64,000 bases of DNA, taken from contig JAAEPW010000079.1 of the NCBI GenBank assembly GCA_024232355.1, positions 6,605 to 70,604 on the forward strand, given 5' to 3'. Below are positions 1 to 8,109 of the stretch, piece after piece; the stretch's first letter is position 1; every line of letters begins with the position of its first letter. Both the position numbers and the translations under genes were made by a program. The notes under the pieces are model-generated. The model made no database searches, was not told where the DNA came from, and worked only from the letters and a program-made list of their open reading frames with translations. This DNA comes from Chloroflexota bacterium. Its GTDB lineage: Bacteria > Chloroflexota > Anaerolineae > B4-G1.

Positions 1-56
1 TTGCTCTTCATTGTACGCTATATTTTGCCCTCTGTCAATAGGTTGAACCTTAAAAT

Positions 57-893
57 TTACCCGCCGATCTCTGGCAAAACCTGACAGTGTGAACAAAAGT
101 GCGTGCCACGCTGGCCCACTCGAATACGCTCAATGTCTGCACTACAACGCAGGCACGGTAGCCCCGTGCGCCCGTAAACTGCCAACTGACCAGCAAACTC
201 TCCTGATCGGCCATCAGCCTTCTGATAGCCAGCATCTGGCAACGTGGTGCCACCGCTATCAATGGCCGCCTGCAACACAGTCCGAATCGCCAAATGTAAA
301 CGCTGCACATCAGCAAAAGCGAGTGTATTGGCCTGGCGCAGTGGATGAATACCAGCTCGCCACAATGACTCGTCGGTATAGATATTGCCCAAGCCAGCCA
401 GGAAACGCTGATTAAGCAATAAAGGTTTAATCCGCCCACGACGGCGTTCAAGCATCTCTCCCAACCACATTGCTGTAAAATCATCTTTTAATGGCTCTGG
501 TCCCAAATCGCCCAGCACTTCCTGGGGATCATTTGTCAACACCAATCGGCCAAATTTGCGCTGGTCGAAAAAGCACAACTTTCCCCCGCTATTCAGAAAA
601 AACAACACGCGGAGATGTCGATCATCGGAAGGCTTATCTGACGTTAAGATCAATCGCCCACTCATGCGCAAGTGGATCAACAATGTACAACTACCTGCCA
701 ATACAATTACTACCCACTTTCCGCGTCGTCCTACACCAGTGACTGTCTGACCTATTAGACGATGAGAAAAGGCAATCGGGTCGGGAGGGACGACGCTGCG
801 AGCCCAACGCACATCCACATCCGCAATGGTACGTCCAATCAATGAGGCCCGCAATCCTTGGACCACCGTCTCGACTTCGGGTAATTCAGGCAT
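57..893 (-). CDS. mutM: Formamidopyrimidine-DNA glycosylase (Fpg/MutM)
   Basis: Bifunctional base-excision repair enzyme that removes oxidised purines such as 8-oxoguanine and nicks the strand by beta/delta elimination. The protein opens with MPELPEVE, whose Pro2 is the catalytic nucleophile and Glu3 the general acid in this family. A GRRGKW segment near residue 55 carries the expected lysine, and a C-terminal C-x2-C...C-x2-C zinc finger (CLRC...CSHC) closes the protein. Length, about 278 aa, is normal. A longer reading exists back to a TTG at 947, but the family start is the ATG at 893. A consensus promoter ends only about 10 bases upstream and no Shine-Dalgarno is visible, so translation is probably leaderless. 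Copy A of a dispersed repeat sits just upstream. Confidence 0.96.
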   Translation of the reverse strand: MPELPEVETVVQGLRASLIGRTIADVDVRWARSVVPPDPIAFSHRLIGQTVTGVGRRGKWVVIVLAGSCTLLIHLRMSGRLILTSDKPSDDRHLRVLFFLNSGGKLCFFDQRKFGRLVLTNDPQEVLGDLGPEPLKDDFTAMWLGEMLERRRGRIKPLLLNQRFLAGLGNIYTDESLWRAGIHPLRQANTLAFADVQRLHLAIRTVLQAAIDSGGTTLPDAGYQKADGRSGEFAGQLAVYGRTGLPCLRCSADIERIRVGQRGTHFCSHCQVLPEIGG

Positions 894-902
894 AATATAA
901 CC

Positions 903-931
903 ATTATAAACGTAGCCACCCGGTATGTCAA
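903..931 (-). promoter_or_regulatory. Sigma70-type promoter of mutM
   Basis: On the minus strand a perfect TTGACA (926-931) is separated by 17 bases from a perfect TATAAT (903-908). The expected start of transcription, near 896, falls almost on the ATG at 893, which predicts a leaderless or near-leaderless transcript. Confidence 0.8.
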
Positions 932-948
932 AACCATCTAAAAACACA

Positions 949-1131
949 CAGTAAGGCTTTTCCAGTTTTTAACTCTTCCCAAAATTTACACTGGAAAAGC
1001 TCATAAATCGCACGCGCGTTACAAAATAACCGGAAAAGCTCGAGGAATTCCATCATAATCTGCCTTTTCAAGGTGTCGTTGACTGTATCACAAAATCTGT
1101 TTGGGAGATTTATTTCTCTGGAATTCCCTAA
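949..1131 (-). repeat. Dispersed ~180 bp repeat, copy A
   Basis: Read on the minus strand this block begins with TTAGGG and ends with AAAAGCCTTACT, and matches copy B at 57306-57486 almost base for base. By eye there are roughly ten mismatches and one short indel patch. It contains two direct GAGCTTTTCC motifs and a complementary GGAAAAGCC near its end, so it can fold. A 76-codon reading frame crosses it, but copy B has an in-frame stop, which argues against a conserved protein. It lies directly upstream of the mutM promoter, pointing the same way as the gene. It fills most of the 302-base gap between mutM and the LCP gene. Confidence 0.85.
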
Positions 1132-1165
1132 CAAGGGTACGACAATCAATCGTCGCACCCTTGTT
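1130..1165. repeat. Inverted repeat bordering repeat copy A
   Basis: Two 14-base arms (AACAAGGGTACGAC and GTCGCACCCTTGTT) pair at 13 of 14 positions around an 8-base loop. There is no T-run on either side, so it is not a clear terminator. It sits between repeat copy A and the LCP promoter and has no counterpart next to copy B. Confidence 0.6.
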
Positions 1166-1176
1166 ACAACTATCGT

Positions 1177-1205
1177 TTGACAGCACCCAACCCTGATGTT
1201 ACAAT
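1177..1205 (+). promoter_or_regulatory. Sigma70-type promoter of the LCP gene
   Basis: TTGACA (1177-1182), a 17-base spacer and TACAAT (1200-1205). The predicted transcription start, about 1212, is two bases before the ATG at 1214. The earlier ATG at 1196 lies inside the promoter and is unlikely to be used. Confidence 0.75.
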
Positions 1206-1213
1206 CTCACTCT

Positions 1214-2185
1214 ATGACTAAAAGTACACGAGTTTCCCAATCGCCATTGACCAACACGACAAGTCGTACACGCCTGTCCTACAGACATTCACGCCGCCGT
1301 TCCTGTCTACCTCGATTTTTATTGTTGCTCCCCTTGCTTATTTCCTTGATCGGAGGACTAGTTGCAGCAGGGTACGTTCTGTGGCAATGGAGTGCCACAC
1401 TCTCCCGCACCAACGTGCTTATCCTCGGTATCGACCGTCGCCCAGAGGAAGGTAATGTCGTCCGCTCCGACACAATCGTGTTGGCAACAATCTATCCGCG
1501 TGGTCCACGCACCGCCCTACTATCCATTCCTCGCGACCTCTACGTCGAAATTCCGGGACACGGATCCAACCGCATCAATACCGCTCACTTTTGGGGTGAA
1601 AACAAAGTCGAGGGGAACGGCCCCACACTGGCTATGCAAACCGTGGTACAAAACTTGGGTGTGCCCGTACACCACTATGTACGCGTGGACTTTGATGGTT
1701 TTCGTGCCATCGTGGACGCCGTCGGCGGGATAGACATCGTCGTGGAAGACCCTATTGTGGACAATGAGTATCCTACCGCCGATTATGGCACAATCCAAAT
1801 CGAAATCCCTGCTGGGACGCAGCGGATGGATGGTGAGACTGCACTACGCTATGCCCGCTCCCGCCACGGTTCTTCCGATTTTGACCGGGTCAAGCGCCAG
1901 CAACAGGTTCTCATTGCTCTGGCCCAACGTATGCTTGAACCAGGGGCATGGCTCAAGCTCCCTCTTGTGTACCAAGCCATACTGAATCACGCAGAAACTG
2001 ACATGACCGGACAGGATTTATTGTTGATGGCTCCCACTTTGTACCGTACTGGGTCAGACAACATCGAACACCACGTAATCGATCATGAGATGGCTCGACC
2101 ATGGACCTCACCTACTGGTGGGGCAGTATTACTTCCAGAATGGGAACTAATTTCCTCGCTTGTACAGGAATTATTTGCACCGTAG
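1214..2185 (+). CDS. LytR-CpsA-Psr (LCP) family cell-wall glycopolymer transferase
   Basis: LCP enzymes move lipid-linked polymers onto peptidoglycan (or onto protein in some phyla) on the outer face of the membrane. The N-terminus is basic, followed by one membrane segment at about residues 35-58. The LCP domain follows, with the family landmarks NVLILGIDRR, RSDTIVLATI, LLSIPRDLYV, the INTAH segment, and RYARSRHGSSDFDRVKRQQQ; these hold the Asp and Arg residues that bind metal and polyprenyl phosphate. Length, 323 aa, fits a single-domain LCP protein. I start it at 1214 rather than 1196 because of the promoter position, and no Shine-Dalgarno is seen. It stands alone, followed by tRNA-Gly. 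Confidence 0.92.
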   Translation: MTKSTRVSQSPLTNTTSRTRLSYRHSRRRSCLPRFLLLLPLLISLIGGLVAAGYVLWQWSATLSRTNVLILGIDRRPEEGNVVRSDTIVLATIYPRGPRTALLSIPRDLYVEIPGHGSNRINTAHFWGENKVEGNGPTLAMQTVVQNLGVPVHHYVRVDFDGFRAIVDAVGGIDIVVEDPIVDNEYPTADYGTIQIEIPAGTQRMDGETALRYARSRHGSSDFDRVKRQQQVLIALAQRMLEPGAWLKLPLVYQAILNHAETDMTGQDLLLMAPTLYRTGSDNIEHHVIDHEMARPWTSPTGGAVLLPEWELISSLVQELFAP

Positions 2186-2201
2186 GCAACGACAACGGTA
2201 C

Positions 2202-2229
2202 TTGCGCGCTTGAGAACTCGTGGTATAAT
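2202..2229 (+). promoter_or_regulatory. Promoter of tRNA-Gly
   Basis: TTGCGC (2202-2207), 16-base spacer, perfect TATAAT (2224-2229), ending 13 bases before the tRNA. Confidence 0.65.
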
Positions 2230-2242
2230 GTTGCTGTCTTTT

Positions 2243-2315
2243 GCGGGCGTAGTTCAGTTGGTAGAACGCCTCCTTGCCAAGGAGAAGGTCACGAGTTCGA
2301 GTCTCGTCGCCCGCT
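2243..2315 (+). tRNA. tRNA-Gly (anticodon GCC)
   Basis: A 73-base cloverleaf: acceptor GCGGGCG pairs with CGCCCGC, D-arm GTTC/GAAC, anticodon loop TTGCCAA with GCC at 2276-2278, and T-arm ACGAG-TTCGAGT-CTCGT. CCA is not encoded. The outermost anticodon-stem pair is a C-A mismatch; the rest pairs normally. Confidence 0.96.
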
Positions 2316-2330
2316 CTAATTTAACAAACA

Positions 2331-2370
2331 AAAACCAAGAGGCCAAAATTGAGCCTCTTGGTTTTTGTTT
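2331..2370 (+). terminator. Rho-independent terminator after tRNA-Gly
   Basis: AAACCAAGAGGC and GCCTCTTGGTTT form a perfect 12-bp stem around a short loop, followed by TTGTTT. It starts 16 bases past the tRNA. Confidence 0.85.
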
Positions 2371-2377
2371 GCTAGTA

Positions 2378-2443
2378 CAGTTGGGCGTAAATGTCCCCAC
2401 CGTGAACATGTTCACGCGTAATACAAACTTTGACGCCCAACTG
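2378..2443. repeat. Nested palindrome: inverted repeat enclosing a perfect 16-bp palindrome
   Basis: Arms CAGTTGGGCGT (2378-2388) and ACGCCCAACTG (2433-2443) are exact complements. Between them lies CGTGAACATGTTCACG (2401-2416), a perfect 16-base palindrome. It sits in the convergent gap between tRNA-Gly and the CelD-like gene, beyond the tRNA terminator, so it is not explained by transcript ending. Confidence 0.7.
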
Positions 2444-2447
2444 CTAA

Positions 2448-2538
2448 AGTGTTTCGCGGTAGATCAACATCATAATAGGCGCTTTGCGTTGATAGTCGGC
2501 AATTCTGAACTGTAGGCTTATTTACGCCGCGAAACACT
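2448..2538. repeat. Inverted repeat with 12-bp exact arms
   Basis: AGTGTTTCGCGG (2448-2459) and CCGCGAAACACT (2527-2538) are perfect complements flanking 67 bases that hold a smaller ATCAAC/GTTGAT pairing. The right arm runs into the stop codon of the minus-strand CelD-like gene. Together with the nested palindrome next to it, this fills the 2186-2536 gap that is not tRNA or terminator. Confidence 0.65.
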
Positions 2539-3559
2539 AGGTTCTATGAATAACGAGTCGCCGCACCTCTACATCCTGACCGCCAAATTGATACTTGTAG
2601 CGCTCATCACCCTGCATAAAGTCAAATACCTCGCGACCCTGCTCGATGGCATAGCGAATGCAGTGAGCGACGAGAACAACACCCGCGCCCAGCCGGGGAA
2701 ATGATTGCCAGTCAAGCCCCGAGTTATAGACCATCACGCGATTGTTATAGATGAAATTAAAATAGGCGGCCGCCTTTCGCTCTCCCATCTGAAGAAATAC
2801 CAGTTGCAGCCAACCGGCATCGTGGACCACATGTGCCAGTTGGCGAAAAAAGTTGCGCATGTGGGAAGTAAGAAAATCCGCCTTGTCAGGGGCACTGCCA
2901 GCCATCAGATCCAAGAACGCCTCAACCTCAGCTTCCAGGTCATGCTCTGGCCCGACGATATACCAATTCTGCGCGGTCTCGCCACCAGCACGACGTAGTT
3001 TGCGCCGGATCTCTCGGCGTTGTTTCCCTTCCAACATTTCCATATACTCTTCCCACGTACCAGGCAACTGAACAACTGGGCAGACATCATCTTTGACGAT
3101 CGAGACGGTCCAATCATGCGCTTCGGCCAAGGCAGGCAAAATGTCTAGAGTGGAGGAATCTTGGTGAATATTACATAAATCAAGCACATTCCAGGAGGGC
3201 ACATTGGGGCCCGTCAGGTAATCCAGCAAGGCAGCATAAACTGCATCCTCCCATTCTTGAGCCACGATAAAGTCGAGATAATCGGCCACTTCTACGCAAC
3301 CGACAGTAGCCAATACTCGTTGCCCCTGCGGATTAGTGGTCACGAAAAGCGGTGCAATACCAACCAGTTCTCGGCTATCATCATCGCGCACGGCCAGGAT
3401 GAGCAGATCACCTTTACCCAGGCATTGCCACCAGACGCGTTGAAACTCTAGCGTGAGAAAGATGGTGTCGGCAACAGAACGATGCAAGAGTTCGTTCCAT
3501 TCTTTTGCCAGAGTATCGAACCCAGTAGTGTCATAGTAGGAATGTACAGATAGTGTCAT
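2537..3559 (-). CDS. CelD/BcsL-like GNAT acetyltransferase (FemAB-type fold)
   Basis: Acetyltransferases of this group are usually found in exopolysaccharide or envelope gene sets; the substrate here is unknown. The first half holds an N-terminal GNAT-like lobe. The second half shows the typical segment with basic residues QRREIRRKLRR (about residue 190), then AAAYFNFIYNNRVMVYNSG and a closing EVFDFMQGDERYKYQFG block, all hallmarks of the BioF2-like/Acetyltransf_6 domain. Length is about 340 aa. I start at ATG 3559, which has a GGAGG five to eight bases upstream; the longer frame to 3631 has no such support. A TTGTCA-17-TATCAT promoter precedes it. Transcription converges on tRNA-Gly. Confidence 0.85.
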   Translation of the reverse strand: MTLSVHSYYDTTGFDTLAKEWNELLHRSVADTIFLTLEFQRVWWQCLGKGDLLILAVRDDDSRELVGIAPLFVTTNPQGQRVLATVGCVEVADYLDFIVAQEWEDAVYAALLDYLTGPNVPSWNVLDLCNIHQDSSTLDILPALAEAHDWTVSIVKDDVCPVVQLPGTWEEYMEMLEGKQRREIRRKLRRAGGETAQNWYIVGPEHDLEAEVEAFLDLMAGSAPDKADFLTSHMRNFFRQLAHVVHDAGWLQLVFLQMGERKAAAYFNFIYNNRVMVYNSGLDWQSFPRLGAGVVLVAHCIRYAIEQGREVFDFMQGDERYKYQFGGQDVEVRRLVIHRT

Positions 3560-3590
3560 TTTGGAGCCTCCATAAAGTTTGACTGGGAAT

Positions 3591-3619
3591 ATGATAGCAC
3601 GACTGGTCAAGCTTGACAA
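3591..3619 (-). promoter_or_regulatory. Promoter of the CelD-like gene
   Basis: On the minus strand TTGTCA (3614-3619), 17 bases, TATCAT (3591-3596). The -35 box overlaps a perfect palindrome GTCAAGCTTGAC (3606-3617) that could be an operator. Confidence 0.6.
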
Positions 3620-3633
3620 ATAAGAATTCACAA

Positions 3634-3664
3634 TAAAAAAAGGGAGACCCTATGGGTCTCCCTT
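3634..3664 (-). terminator. Rho-independent terminator after the DUF11 protein gene
   Basis: On the minus strand an 11-bp perfect stem AAGGGAGACCC/GGGTCTCCCTT with a 3-base loop runs into TTTTTTT. It begins 20 bases past the stop codon at 3684. Confidence 0.92.
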
Positions 3665-3683
3665 ATACTTGGAGTTGAATATT

Positions 3684-5939
3684 TTACGGCAGTATTATAA
3701 CACTCCAATTATCAAATTCCGGCTTGCTGGGCGTAAGTCCCTCGTAACACGTGGCGCCCACACCAAAATACAAATCAGCCCCAAATGTCTCATCGTACCA
3801 ACTCCCTAGTTCCTCACCGTTCGCGTGAATCGTAATCCAGTTGTCCTCACGACGGATTTTAAAGTGATTCCAGGGAGTCTCTGAATCCTGTTCCCGAACA
3901 CGGCAGTCTATTACCTCTTTGGCTACTCGTTCCCAATCCTGTAATTCTTTTGTCCCAGAGCTATCTAGCCGCCTGGTCACCCGATACCAACAGTGAGAGG
4001 GTAAAACCGAGGGATCATCTATCAGTACATCGAGAGAATAATAGTTCAAGAAAGAACTATCGCTTCCAAAAAAGATTTTATAGGTAGCGTGGTATTGCGC
4101 ATCCCACCACCGAGCGTCAAACTCGATCTCGTAATTCTCCGAAGGAATCGTTACATCCGGGCCAAATCGTGCGTACGGTTGTGTATTGCCACGCCGGCGG
4201 GCAATGATATATCCATCTCCATTATAATCACACTCAGAACCAGGGCACTTGGGGTGCTCGTAGGGATGTATCGCGTATAGCGCCCCGCGCGTCTTTTCCC
4301 ACATTTTTGGCCAGGCATCTGGATGATCATAATCACTGAAATCTTCAAAATAGGCAAAGATAAAGACTGTGGTGGATTCGACGTTGCTCCATGATCCATA
4401 GCCATACGAGTTATAGCCCTTTACGCGATAGTAATACGTGCCATTGTCTTTGCTGCCAATGACGTATGATGTATCGCTGCCCAGGTTGTATTCTTTCAGA
4501 TCAGCAGTAAAGCTAGCATTTGTCGCCTCTTGCAGTGTGTAACTGGTCACAGATATCTCATGGTCGTATGACCAACTGACGGTGTAATCTGGGTCTTGGT
4601 TAGGGTTGTTTATGTCTTGCATCGTTGGTTCGTAGGGAACAGGCGGCCAACGTCTGACAATAAGAGGCAAGTAAATATAGGCCGTGACCATTGCCCTGGC
4701 AGAAATACTATCTTCCACCAACGTTCCCGCACCAGTGACCTCAGCCGTATTGATAAACTCGATGTTTCTGTCTATGTTGGGCGAGATTTGCACAGTAAAG
4801 GTAATAAACGCCTCATCCAACGGCGGCAACACCAATGTGCCTCCCGAAGAGACATTCCAAGTAATAACACCATCTGTCTCGTCAAAACTGCCCCTACTCA
4901 CATCGCCAGACTGGTAAATCACCTCGGATGGGAGAACGTCTGTCATCCAAACTGTCTCGGCAGTGCCCTCGCCGGTATTGACGATGTGCACGGTATAGGT
5001 CAACAACTCACCGGGACGGGCTTGGTCGGGGGAAACGGATTTAGAGACTTCCAAGTTGGGATGGCGCTGGTAAACGTCGACTGCCGGCGATGTTAGTGTG
5101 AGCGACTGATGACTGGGTGCGGTCAGTTGGGCAGTATTGGTGACCAAACCCTCGTAGGAAAGTACCTCGGCCTGAAAAACCAAGTCAATGTTACCCCAGT
5201 TACCATCCACATCCAGTGTCCAGGTAATGATGTCGTTCTGAGCGACATAGCTACCTGCGTCTGTAATTATACTGCCATCCACCAAACTCAAACCAAGCGG
5301 TAGTTCGTCGACGACCTGAACCCCAGGTACCGGATCGCTACTGTCGTTGGTGAGTCTGATCGTATAGGTCAGCACATCGCCTGGCTCGACCTGCCCTTGA
5401 GGAGTGACAGTCTTGTAGGTATTTTCATTATCCAGGTTGCCGATCGCAGCCACTACGATTGTCTCTTCTGACGAGAACTCGATCAAGCCGCCGGTACCAG
5501 TGAATTGGGCCGTATTCACAATTTCGGCATAGGAGATTCCGGAGGAGATTTCGGCGCTAAAGGTAATAAGAACAGTTTGCCAACCAAAGTTCGTGGCGCT
5601 CCAAGCGATGGTGTTATCTGTGGCAACAGCATTTCCTGGCCCATGCCAATCTAAACTACCCAGCTTGTACGTCAATCCCGTCGGAAGTGTATCGGTCATC
5701 CAGACATCCACACCAGCACTGTCATTATGGATCATTATTGTATAGGTCAAAATGTCGCCCGGCGCTGCGACGGTTCTATTCACTGTTTTACTCCTCGTCC
5801 AGGCCAAAACCTCCATCCCAGACTGAGCCTGGACCTGGGAACGAGCAAGCAGTAATGATAATCCTGTGGCAAACAACAGAGCTATTATGCCAGCCAATAG
5901 CATCAGTGTAAGGCGTTGTGTATGAGCTTTTTTGTACAT
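3684..5939 (-). CDS. Secreted DUF11-repeat surface protein with C-terminal LamG-like domain
   Basis: Exported protein of 751 aa. A basic start and hydrophobic stretch (residues 8-32) ending in QVQAQ is a signal peptide. Three DUF11-type beta repeats follow, each opening with a PGDILTYTI, PGDVLTYTI or PGELLTYTV motif (about residues 60-165, 180-290 and 300-425). Next comes a short hydrophobic YIYLPLIVRR segment (about 430), a fibronectin-III-like stretch (445-530), and a C-terminal concanavalin/LamG-like region (540-751). The ATG at 5939 has AAGGAG upstream. The YLPLIV segment normally lies at the very C-terminus of such proteins in this phylum, so the FnIII and LamG parts look like an added module. 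Likely a cell-surface or sheath protein and a candidate glycosylation target for the operon next door; that last point is inference. Confidence 0.85.
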   Translation of the reverse strand: MYKKAHTQRLTLMLLAGIIALLFATGLSLLLARSQVQAQSGMEVLAWTRSKTVNRTVAAPGDILTYTIMIHNDSAGVDVWMTDTLPTGLTYKLGSLDWHGPGNAVATDNTIAWSATNFGWQTVLITFSAEISSGISYAEIVNTAQFTGTGGLIEFSSEETIVVAAIGNLDNENTYKTVTPQGQVEPGDVLTYTIRLTNDSSDPVPGVQVVDELPLGLSLVDGSIITDAGSYVAQNDIITWTLDVDGNWGNIDLVFQAEVLSYEGLVTNTAQLTAPSHQSLTLTSPAVDVYQRHPNLEVSKSVSPDQARPGELLTYTVHIVNTGEGTAETVWMTDVLPSEVIYQSGDVSRGSFDETDGVITWNVSSGGTLVLPPLDEAFITFTVQISPNIDRNIEFINTAEVTGAGTLVEDSISARAMVTAYIYLPLIVRRWPPVPYEPTMQDINNPNQDPDYTVSWSYDHEISVTSYTLQEATNASFTADLKEYNLGSDTSYVIGSKDNGTYYYRVKGYNSYGYGSWSNVESTTVFIFAYFEDFSDYDHPDAWPKMWEKTRGALYAIHPYEHPKCPGSECDYNGDGYIIARRRGNTQPYARFGPDVTIPSENYEIEFDARWWDAQYHATYKIFFGSDSSFLNYYSLDVLIDDPSVLPSHCWYRVTRRLDSSGTKELQDWERVAKEVIDCRVREQDSETPWNHFKIRREDNWITIHANGEELGSWYDETFGADLYFGVGATCYEGLTPSKPEFDNWSVIILP

Positions 5940-6007
5940 TTTGATAAAATTCTCCTTTCGCGAGGATATGTAACCTAACCATACAAAACAAAGATGCGCC
6001 CAGGCAG

Positions 6008-6030
6008 AAAAACCGCCCGGACGGGGCGCA
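6008..6030 (-). terminator. Terminator at the end of the GT-C operon
   Basis: On the minus strand CGCCC-CGTCC-GGGCG is followed by GTTTTT, about 46 bases past the last GT stop codon. A wider GC-rich pairing (TGCGCCC/GGGCGCA) encloses it. It separates the nine-gene operon from the DUF11 gene. Confidence 0.7.
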
Positions 6031-6075
6031 TTCTACTATGAGGCAGGGCTTTTGTCAACGTCACATCGAGTCGAA

Positions 6076-8109
6076 CTATTGAACTGTTATTCCAGGCATC
6101 AATAGCCTGTCGCCAAGGGGGGCGTCATCGTCGCCAACGATATGCACTCGCTCCGTCGTCTGAGGATTGTACAAGCCGATCTCCAGCCAATGGAACCCCG
6201 GCTGTGCATCCTGTCTGATGGGGAAACGATACACTTGAGCAATGATGGCTCCTGGTTCCCAGGACCATGTGGGTATGTCAAAGCCATCATATTGTCCCAC
6301 GACGCTGTTTTGTGGATCAAGCAGATGGGCAAAACTGGAGAGAGGCTCATAGACCGGCCCAAAAGCGCGCCAATAGAGAACAAGGTGCACTTTTTGGCCC
6401 GGATTTAGTTGATCGGTCAGCAGTTCATAGCCCAACAATTCAGCAGCCCCTGCAAAGCGAGCAGGCAAGGAAACTGTCCGTTCCCCTCCCAGGTCAGAAA
6501 ACACGGTCGATTGGGCGGCGATATTCGCCAGCTCTTGTTCCATCCACGCGCCGCCTTCCAGTCGGTAGATATGGTAAGCGTTCCCGTTGAGCACAACAGT
6601 TGCTCGATCCATCCAACGCGCGAACAACACAGGATCAGGGATAACAAAGTCGGCAAAAAGATAGTGACGTGCGCTATCGACGGGGGGCAAAATGAACACG
6701 CGATCCGCGTCGAACCAACGTAACTTGATCTCGTCACTTGACAGGATACGTGGGGCCAACATCATAGTGCGGTCATCAGGAAACGGCTCAGAGATCCATA
6801 CACGGCCCGTCAGGTTGCTGCGGTTGATGGCCCGGAATGCTTCGGTGAGGGATGCCTGGTAGATTTCGCGCACTTGCGCCTGGACAGGCCACACGGTAAA
6901 GAGATTATGAAAGGTAAGCAGACCATTCAGAGCCAAAATCAATGTTAGCAGAACAGGAATCGCTTGCGTGACCCGCCGGTCTACGTGCGCGATGATCCAA
7001 TCCCACAATGCCACTACGCCGACTCCCGCAATCATCACCGCCGGTGGGAGCGCACCGATGCCGCGCACGAAACTGGGCGCTTCGGGCGTGAGCATCGAAG
7101 ACGCCCACCCTAACATCAGCCAGAGTAAAAGCGTAAAATATCGAGGCTGCTTCCAGTGCACGATGCACAGTAAAAACCCCAAAACAGCCATTGTTCCCAG
7201 CAAGGGGTCAAAGGTCGGACGATTCGAGATATTGTAACGCCAATTGGGGTCGCCTGTTAGAACGAACATTCCCAGAGTTGCTGTCGCTTGCCGAACAAAA
7301 GGGACCGCATTGCCCGCAGACAGTTCCTCAATGATGGGGCTCAATTGTTCAATGCGGCTTTCGGGAGCGCCGGGGTTGACTTTTATGTCGTAAACAAACG
7401 GGGCCGCAATCAACGACGCCAGGCCCAAAGTCACCAACGCAACGCGCCCCAATTGTTTGACGGGAACCAGGCGCAACAACGCCAGATAGGCCAGTATAAT
7501 GGGCAACAGAATACAAAGTCCACGGGCCGCCGTAAAGGTGTACCAAGTGAGCCCCATCAGCCCCCCGCCCGCAGCCAGCCAACCCCAACGCACCACCCCC
7601 ACATGGCACGTCCCCTCTGTGCCATCCAGGTCGAGACCACGCCAGAGACAATAAACAGCTCCGGTAAATACCAACGGAAGTGTGATTCCGCGCAGGGCCA
7701 CACGGCTGAAAAAGATGGGCCACCAGGTCAAAGCCAGCACTCCACTAGTGACAAGGGCGACACGTCGCCCAAAGAGTCGGCGTGCCAAACGGTGTACCAC
7801 CGGGATAAGCAGCAAGCCGGCAAAGCGGGTCACAACACGAGCGCCAAAAGGCGTAAATCCCAACACGGGCATCACCAGTGCCAGCAGGTACATGAAGAGT
7901 GGTTCGGCGCTATAGCTGATGGTCCAGTGAATGGGACGTTCCCCGTTGACAATGAGTTCGCCCAGTTGCATCATGCGCAGTTCGTCGTGAGAGGGGCCGG
8001 GCGGGACAACGTCTGGACGGTAAAAGCGAAAAAAGGCGGCGACAAGCAAAAGCATCGTCAACAATACCAGTTCGACGTAAGCGGGTGTGATGCGTACTTT
8101 ATTCTTCAT
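6076..8109 (-). CDS. GT-C membrane glycosyltransferase with C-terminal beta domain (GT operon gene 9)
   Basis: Polytopic membrane protein of 677 aa related to the GT39/GT83 (PMT/ArnT) families, which transfer sugars from polyprenyl phosphate donors on the outer membrane face. The first periplasmic loop holds PPGPSHDELRMM with the catalytic-type Asp-Glu pair, followed by SAEPLFMYLL. About a dozen hydrophobic segments occupy residues 12-420. A soluble tail ends in the operon's shared beta domain (about 550-677) with LLGYELL, LVLYWRAFGP, FAHLLDPQN, WEPGAII and LEIGLYNP landmarks. It overlaps the upstream gene by 11 bases, is the last gene of the nine, and is followed by a terminator. Acceptor and donor are unknown. 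Confidence 0.88.
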   Translation of the reverse strand: MKNKVRITPAYVELVLLTMLLLVAAFFRFYRPDVVPPGPSHDELRMMQLGELIVNGERPIHWTISYSAEPLFMYLLALVMPVLGFTPFGARVVTRFAGLLLIPVVHRLARRLFGRRVALVTSGVLALTWWPIFFSRVALRGITLPLVFTGAVYCLWRGLDLDGTEGTCHVGVVRWGWLAAGGGLMGLTWYTFTAARGLCILLPIILAYLALLRLVPVKQLGRVALVTLGLASLIAAPFVYDIKVNPGAPESRIEQLSPIIEELSAGNAVPFVRQATATLGMFVLTGDPNWRYNISNRPTFDPLLGTMAVLGFLLCIVHWKQPRYFTLLLWLMLGWASSMLTPEAPSFVRGIGALPPAVMIAGVGVVALWDWIIAHVDRRVTQAIPVLLTLILALNGLLTFHNLFTVWPVQAQVREIYQASLTEAFRAINRSNLTGRVWISEPFPDDRTMMLAPRILSSDEIKLRWFDADRVFILPPVDSARHYLFADFVIPDPVLFARWMDRATVVLNGNAYHIYRLEGGAWMEQELANIAAQSTVFSDLGGERTVSLPARFAGAAELLGYELLTDQLNPGQKVHLVLYWRAFGPVYEPLSSFAHLLDPQNSVVGQYDGFDIPTWSWEPGAIIAQVYRFPIRQDAQPGFHWLEIGLYNPQTTERVHIVGDDDAPLGDRLLMPGITVQ

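Noticed and set aside
928..1158. A 76-codon open frame on the minus strand across repeat copy A
   Set aside because: Copy B of the repeat has an in-frame stop in the matching stretch and the peptide resembles nothing I know; treated as part of the repeat.
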